From positions 186,001-250,000 of the forward strand of contig JAPJBO010000227.1 of NCBI GenBank assembly GCA_030068145.1: a DNA stretch of 64,000 bases. The letters run 5' to 3'. Numbering within the stretch: position 1 is the stretch's first letter; each line of letters opens with the position of its first letter. A model generated the notes under the pieces. That model was not told the DNA's origin, did not search any database, and was given only the letters and a program-made list of their open reading frames with translations. The DNA is from Diplonema papillatum. Lineage: Eukaryota; Euglenozoa; Diplonemea; Diplonemida; Diplonemidae. Both the position numbers and the translations under genes were made by a program. This document shows positions 58,202-64,000 of this stretch, in pieces.

Positions 58202-58379
58202 AACGCCGTTCGGCGACCCAAACGGAACCGAGCGCACGAACCTCCAGCATCCGGGTTGCAGGACAACCGACAAAAAGTCGCTCCTTCGGCCGTGCGGTCC
58301 ACTTCGCACCTAGCCGCCGGCCCCAACCGACAGCATGTGGACAGCAGGGCATACAACAACGTATCTTCGATGCTACAAA

Positions 58380-58640
58380 GTGTGATGCAGTCTGTGTAGG
58401 TAGCTATCTTCGATTCTGCAAAGTATTTCCACTTTCTGCAGCTCTGATGCAGTCTGTGTAGGTAGCCATCTTCGATTCTGCAGAGTATTTCCACTTTCTG
58501 CAGCTCTGATGCAGTCTGTGTAGGTAGCCATCTTCGATTCTGCAGAGTATTTCCGCTTTCTGCAACTCTGATGCAGTCTGTGTAGGTAGCTATCTTCGAT
58601 TCTGCAGAGTATTTCCGCTTTCTGCAGCTCTGATGCAGTC
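58380..58640 (+). repeat. ~63-bp tandem array, four to five units
   Basis: GATGCAGTCTGTGTAGGTAG then ATCTTCGATTCTGCAGAGTA and TTTCxxTTTCTGCAGCTCT. Shorter variants of GATGCAGTCTGTAGGTAGCA continue to about 58790. Confidence 0.92.
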
Positions 58641-58790
58641 TGTAGGCAGCAGGACGTACGACAAGTTATCCGATGCTACAGGTGTGATGCAGTCTGTAGG
58701 TAGCAGGGCATACGACGAGGTATATCCGATTCCGAGTATCTCCGTTTCTTCAGATACGATGCCGTTTGTAGGTAGACGGACAAGTGACAA

Positions 58791-59739
58791 ACTTTCCGAC
58801 GCCGTCGCCCAGACCTACGGGTATCACGTGGTAGGTAGGCATCCGGAAGCTCCCCGTAGAGTACTTCAAACGGTGCTGCTCGCGACAACTATGACCACTG
58901 CACTGCGGAGTTACTTCGTAGATTGCTACCGCTACAAGAAGACGAGGCAGTGCGGCTTAGCAAGTCGACAAATTGAATTGGAAACGGATTGGCTCTGAGG
59001 ACGGGATGTCAGTGCGGGTTTAGATCCGGGCTCAGATTGCAGGTGCTGTGTGAGTGGCGCTCGCGGGTGGTACCCGCGGCTCCCGATTTCTTCCAGGCCT
59101 TCTTGCATGCTGTGCCTGCAATGGAGTGTCAGCCTGGACCGCGCCCTGAGATTTCTAACCCAAAGACAGGGGTTTTCTCCCCCCGAGACAGACTTGTTGG
59201 TACTCTTGTAGCAGCGGTGGTCCCGGCTGCGGCGAGCTACGAACAGCTGTCGTGTCTGCTTCCAGGCACTGATGATCGTCCGCCTCATGTGTCCGTGGCT
59301 TACGTCACTGCTACATGGTGCAGCTAGGTCAGCAGCACTTCAGCGCTCCCTCCCCTGCATTTCCCGCGAAGAAAACTTGATGCATGAAAGGCAGTGTCCT
59401 GCCTTAACATCTACCCAAGATCCTCCCCCCCGCGAAGAAGACTTGATGCCAGCAGTAAAACATGCACACGCGAGAGGCGGGATTCTGCACATCACACACC
59501 CTATGCTCCCCCCTAGCCTACCTAACATTGCGTGAACTAACTTTGCGCTGCCTCGTTGGTCCGAAGCGGGCTCCCTTTCCTTCATTCCTACGCTCCGGTG
59601 TGCTGCCACGCTGCTGCTGATGCTGGTAGGATGGTAGAGTGTGCAGAGGATTTAGACCCGAAAAAAATGGCCACCCATTTTTTTCCGGAGAAAAATGGGG
59701 GTTTTAAAAAAAAAAAGTGGAACAAATACTGCGGTGATT
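58791..59739. other. Spacer, no gene recognised
   Basis: A small inverted element with AAAAATGGCCACCCATTTTT lies at 59665-59720. No gene recognised. Confidence 0.4.
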
Positions 59740-59945
59740 TTTGATGAAGTTGAGCAAAAAAAAATTCGAGCGCGGCGTGCCCCTGATTGGAACGTGCCCG
59801 ACGTCGCTGCCGCAGGTGAAGCAGACGCGCACGATGCGGTGCATCCTGATACAGCGCAGCACCCCTCCCACCGTACAACCGAGACAGAGGGGCAGAGCCG
59901 TGAGAGCCGTGTGTACAGCTTTCCCCCCGGTAGACCAGACCAAAA
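59740..59945 (+). repeat. Fragment of the Q-rich gene's exon 1
   Basis: 59768-59870 matches 61317-61420 (CCGACGTCGCTGCCGCAGGT, AAGCAGACGCGCACGATGCG). The following GACAGAGGGG...CCCCCGGTAGACCAGACC segment recurs at 60838-60897. Confidence 0.88.
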
Positions 59946-60109
59946 GGAAAAGAGACCAAATTGATAGCAGTATAGAGCCACTGCCACCCCTCCAAGGAAG
60001 AATCACAAAAAAAAGTCGAAAGCCACCATCCTGCACATCAACTTCGGTTGATTGTCGGGCAGCAAGAGGCCGCAGCGGTGGCAACCAGTGTTCGCGCTAA
60101 GGAAATAAG

Positions 60110-60345
60110 CGGCTGATTTCAGCCGGAAATACTCGAGGGGCTGCCTTGTGCTTACTTCGAAGGAGGCTAGAGGGGGAGAAACAATACAACTACAAAATGG
60201 GTCTTTTTTGTTGAACGCTTACGCCCGCCACTGAACCCAGATTCACCTGTGTTTCGTGTGGGCTACAGCACATTTACCTCCTTCGATCTTTTGCAGCTGG
60301 CAACCTCCTCAAGTATTTCCTACAAAGCAGGTGCTTATACAAAAA
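60110..60345 (+). repeat. 221-bp family, inverted single copy
   Basis: Reverse complement of the 46640-47545 unit: CTCGAGGGGCTGCCTTGTGC to CCTCCTCAAGTATTTC. Confidence 0.85.
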
Positions 60346-60589
60346 AAAAATTCTTGAAAAACTGACCGGCTGATAATCAGCCGGCTGGTTTTTGGAACTG
60401 GCTTCTGGTCTGCCGATCAGAAGGGGTTTACGACAACATATTGCCGGTGCGTCAAGCTGATTGAGCGGCATAGCCAAAGCTTACACTGTTGAAAATCGGC
60501 TGGTTTTGTGCGAGTCTGCCTGTAAAAAAAGGGCTCGAAATTTAATCAGCCGGCAAGCCGACTGTTCACGCGCACATCGGTGGCAACAC

Positions 60590-60897
60590 GAAAAAAGTTC
60601 GGGGTCCACCTCGACGGGGGTCTCTTCACTCCTTCACTTTCCCTCGTCCAATAACACCCGGGTTAAAAATTCTTTTCAGGGGGAAGCCAGAAGCGCATAA
60701 AAAAAAGGGGACGGCAACCAGCCAAGAAGCCGGGTTGCGTCTATGGAACGGCGGCGATTAACGCCGTAGATTTCCGCCTCGCCCACGGGGAGGCGGGTCG
60801 CGTCGTGCTCGGGGAGTGGATCACGGTACCCACCGTACAACCGAGACAGAGGGGGGCAGAGCCGTGTGCACAGCTTTCCCCCCGGTAGACCAGACCA
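60590..60897 (+). repeat. Truncated promoter plus 5' CDS copy of the Q-rich gene
   Basis: 60590-60828 repeats 60950-61202: leader, TTCTTTTCAG acceptor-like site, and the first ~23 codons. The start codon is changed (GCGATTAACG for GCGATGAACG). It then jumps to the GACAGAGGGG segment. Confidence 0.9.
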
Positions 60898-60952
60898 ATC
60901 ACCCGGAGACTTTAAAACCCCGGAGTTTTAAGCGAACTTTCACTCTAAAAAA
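60898..60952 (+). repeat. Shared intron-end motif, copy C
   Basis: CACCCGGAGACTTTAAAACC then TTTTAAGCGAACTTTCACTC, placed between the truncated copy and the intact gene. Confidence 0.75.
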
Positions 60953-61133
60953 AGTTCGGGGGCCACTTCTCGACGGGGGTCTCTTCACTCGTTCACTTTC
61001 CCTCGTCCAAAAACACCCGGGTTAAAAATTTCTTTTCAGGGGGAAGCCAGAAGCGAAAAAAAAAAAAAAAAAAGGGGGGAGAAACGGACGGCAACCAGCC
61101 AAGAAGCCGGGTTGCGTCTATGGAACGGCGGCG

Positions 61134-63776
61134 ATGAACGTCGTAGATTTCCGCCTCGCCCACCGGGAGGCGGGCCGCGTCGTGCTCGGGGAGTGGATCA
61201 CGGGCGACCTGGGGCAGTTCGAAGGGTTGGCGGGCCTCGTCGACTACTTCGCCGCCGCGTACGGCCGGGACAGGGGCGCCGAGGTGTCCCTGTGGCTCTG
61301 CAGCGGGCCGCCCGACGAGCGCGGCGTGCCGACCGATTGGAGCGTGCCGACGTCGCTGCCGCAGGTGAAGCAGACGCGCACGATGCGGTGCATCCTGATA
61401 GAGCGCAGCACCCCTCCCATCGTCCGCGCCCCGCAAGCCTTCGGCGCGGCCGAAAACCCGCTGGTGATAGCCCCCGCGCTGATGCACGTGCAAGCAGGGC
61501 TTCGGATCAGGACCCGAGTGCACAACCCACAGCACGAGTACCCTGCAGCGCGGCTGGCACCGGTCGACGGGCTGGCTGCGCAGGTCCAGTTCCAGAGCGG
61601 CGGCGGACAAACCCGCAGCGGCGGCGCGATGGCTCTGCCTTCGCTGAACGGTTACTCCCCGCCCCCGGGACCCCCCGCGCAGCCCCAGCAGCTGGCCGGC
61701 GCGCCGCCGCCGCCGCCGCAGCAGCACGAGTACCCGCCCGACTACCCGCCGGGCCCCGTGGTGGGCATGCGGCCCCAGCAGCCCCAGCAGCAGCAGCAGC
61801 AGCTGCTGCTGCTGCCGCAGCCGCAGCGCGTCCAGCAGGAGGCGTTCGCGTTCCGCGAGGCGGAGCTGCACCTCCGGTACCCCCCCGCCGAGCGGTCGCC
61901 CGACCCGCAGCAGCAGCCGGGCGGCCACCGCCTGTTCGCGCCCCAGCACCCGGCGCAGCTGCAGCACCAGCAGATGCAGCACCACCAGGGCCAGCAGCAT
62001 CTGCAGCAGCACCACCAGCACCCCCAGGGCCAGCAGCATCTGCAGCATCAGCAGCAGCACCACCACCATCACCAACACCCCGCTGCCGCCCCGCCGCCCG
62101 CGGCGCCGTACTGCCCGGTCCCCGGGCCCCCGCCGTACGCGCCGGCGCCGCTGGAGTACCCTTTCGACGACGCGCCGGCGCAGAGCCAGGCGCCCAGCCC
62201 GTTCCCGCCCCCTGCCGTCCACCGCGTGCCCGCCGGCTACGCTCCCAGCCACCCGCAGCCTAACGGCATCGGCTCCTCGGATGGCCCGGAGAGAGGCGGC
62301 ACAGCGGGCGTGATCGCGCCCGCCGACGAGCCCGGCTGCCGGCAGCGAGACGCGGCTGTTGCCGAGTCGTACCGGAGTAGGCCGCCCGAAGCCCCCCCAG
62401 AGAGGTATATTTCCACATTCTGTACACGCGAGGAACGAGAAGCTTTTTTGTCATTGTACGTGTCAACACACGCCTGCCAGGCGGTCTCGTCCGCCAGTCA
62501 GAACGCCCCCGGCTGCGCCACCATCGGTGCAACTATCATCTTTGACTGGGCCACGGCTCGCTCCGCGCCCACGGCGCAACGACTTACGCCCGCCGTAGTA
62601 GTACGGGATAGTAGTGGGGCGACCGGATACTCCTCGGAGAGATGGTCGCTGCACTCTAACTCGTCTCTCTCTCTCTCATTTTACCTTTGGTCAGTTGATG
62701 CTGTCCGTTCGTTATTTCGTCTACTGATGCTTGCATGTATCCTACAAAGCAGGCGCTTGTAGCTCGAAGTGAACCTATTTAACAGGAGACCCTTGAATCC
62801 CGGAATCTCAAGCGAACTTCAACCCTAAAACGTCGGTCGCAACACTTAGTGTCAAACTTGGCTAGCCGTAGTTAAAGTGTGCAACCATGCCTACATCACT
62901 CGTACTACCCGCCTCACAGCCTCCATGGTCAATCGGAAACCCTAAAACACCGAACCTCTAAACCACAATAAACGCTAAAGCACAATGGTCACCCGGAGAC
63001 TTAAAACCTCCAGATCCCCAAGCGAACTTACACTCAACACAATAAAGCAGCCTCGCCGGGCGGTCGATCTTGCAGCGGAGCTCGCCAGGCGAGGGGAAGA
63101 AGGAGGCGGCCGGCGCGCGGAAGCCGAAGCCGATCTTCAAAACCGACGCGCGCGCGGAGCCGGCGGGGCCCGCTGCGGGCCCCGGCGACGCGGGGCGCCC
63201 GGGCGCCGCTGCGGTGAGTGATCGGCGGCCGGCGCCCGGCGGCGACGAGCCGCACCGGAAGGCGCCGCGCACGCTCGCCTGGCCGGGCGGCAAGGCTGCC
63301 TCCGCTCCCCAGGAGCCTGACGGGGCCCAGCGCAGCGTCGAACTAGGAGGAGGAGACTCCGCGGCAGGCCACCTCCCCGCGCCCTCCGACGACGGTGAAG
63401 ACGACGACTACACGCCGCGCGCCGTCACTGCTTCCGCAGCCGCGTCGGCGGCCGAATCGCACGTGGCGCACGTTCCCCACGCGCAGCCCGTCACACGCTC
63501 CTCCCACGCGCTGCAGCTCGCCGACTTCGCCTCCGGCGGCGCCGCCCTGAAGCCGCACCAGAAGCAGCTCCTCGAGCAGCTGGAGGCGTTCTACAAGTCG
63601 GCGTCGCCGGACGGCGAGCTCGTGACGCGGCAGGCGGCGGACCCTGTCCCGCTCCTGCGGTACCAAGAGGGGTTCCTGCTCGACGCCCGCGGCAACGTCT
63701 CGAACGAGGCCACGAAGCTCAGCCGCGTAGCGGACGCGCTGCTCGAAGATCTCGGGTACCCGAAGCGTGACCGATT
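61134..63776 (+). CDS. Unknown Q/H/P-rich protein, two exons, 3' end outside window
   Basis: I do not recognise a family. Exon 1 is 61134-62404 and the intron 62405-63050 (phase 2, GTATAT...AAAGCAG). Exon 2 is 63051-63776, where GTATGT suggests a further donor; the gene probably continues beyond the window. About 665 residues are visible. Residues 1-~165 look globular (DFRLAHREAGRVVLGEWITG; SLPQVKQTRTMRCILIERS). Residues ~180-420 are Pro/Gln/His-rich low complexity. Exon 2 is Ala/Pro-rich, then has LKPHQKQLLEQLEAFYKSA and LSRVADALLEDLGYPKRDRL, helical segments. The frame match across the phase-2 intron supports the model. TTTCTTTTCAG at 61028-61038 is a candidate acceptor ~95 nt before the ATG. 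Confidence 0.7.
62602..62690 (+). repeat. Dispersed repeat DR1, copy 2
   Basis: Matches 4733-4815; lies in the intron of the Q-rich gene. Confidence 0.75.
62786..62828 (+). repeat. Shared intron-end motif, copy D
   Basis: Shorter form with CCCGGAATCTCAAGCGAACT then CAACCCTAAAA, inside the same intron. Confidence 0.6.
62987..63050 (+). repeat. Shared intron-end motif, copy E
   Basis: CACCCGGAGACTTAAAACCT then CCCAAGCGAACTTACACTCA and the acceptor AATAAAGCAG of exon 2. Confidence 0.7.
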
Positions 63777-64000
63777 GTATGTGCCAGTTTCGACAAAAAT
63801 AATAAAGCAAACCTACGCATTTCTTTCTTTAAAACAAAACTACGCATTTCTTTTCCCGTTTTCACATTTCTTCTCCTCAACATTTCGGGCCCTCTGTGTG
63901 TGGAAAGAGTAGAGCCAGTGCCACTATTTTTTCCACACAGTAGTTTATCCACAAAATCTGATTTCGGTTTCTCTCTTTTCTTCTCCTGAAATCTTTGGGG
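63777..64000. other. Probable start of a further intron
   Basis: AT-richer sequence after GTATGT with ACCTACGCATTTCTTT repeated (63811, 63838). No coding signal. Confidence 0.4.

Overview
This is eukaryotic nuclear DNA from a GC-rich protist with few introns. Coding stretches are strongly GC3-biased and are separated by long AT- and homopolymer-containing spacers packed with simple repeats. Spliceosomal introns (GT-AG) can be placed in five genes. One gene encodes a cilium-associated CFAP36-like protein, so the organism probably has cilia. Every host gene I can support lies on the + strand over 64 kb; only one retroelement is on the - strand. Several start codons sit shortly after a pyrimidine-rich or AG acceptor-like stretch. 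Directional gene blocks of this kind are known from Euglenozoa and dinoflagellates. A partial 18S rRNA sequence has a GTCGTTG variant after the universal CGCCC block, which I associate more with Euglenozoa, but I cannot assign the species.

Layout: 1-600 decayed beta-lactamase-like serine hydrolase; 1880-3723 CLK/LAMMER-like kinase with one intron; 4.5-6 kb a TA-flanked MITE and a hAT transposase remnant; 6.7 kb a long CA microsatellite; 8.2-12.5 kb an intact PPP-family phosphatase with arrays of its own 5' end upstream and its own 3' end downstream; 13.9-15.1 kb ribosomal protein eL28; 16.4-19.65 kb CFAP36-like gene, followed by a 141-bp array of its 3' end; 23.1-31.2 kb a complete non-LTR retroelement on the minus strand; 31-40 kb repeats and gene fragments; 40.35-41.99 kb PP2C phosphatase followed by copies of its 3' end; 43-51 kb tandem arrays and MITEs; 51.3-53.7 kb a secreted Cys-rich (Canopy-like) gene with 5' and 3' end arrays; 53.75-54.0 kb 18S rRNA fragment; 54.9-57.1 kb two tandem arrays; 57.2-58.2 kb unknown two-exon gene; 60.6-63.8 kb unknown Q/H/P-rich gene that runs off the window.

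Two things stand out. First, the retroelement encodes, in one frame, ORF1, a UGA stop, an AlkB-type 2-oxoglutarate/Fe(II) oxygenase domain with all expected metal ligands, a 2A-type ribosome-skipping motif, an APE endonuclease, a reverse transcriptase and a Cys/His-rich tail. No AUG precedes the AlkB domain in ORF2, which suggests stop readthrough followed by 2A separation. It is flanked by 43-bp direct repeats with one mismatch. Second, at least six of the genes have short tandem arrays of their own ends (promoter plus 5' CDS upstream, 3' CDS plus trailer downstream) around one intact copy.

The host genes (kinase, two phosphatases, ribosomal protein, ciliary protein, secreted protein) share no pathway; their co-orientation suggests shared transcription rather than shared function.
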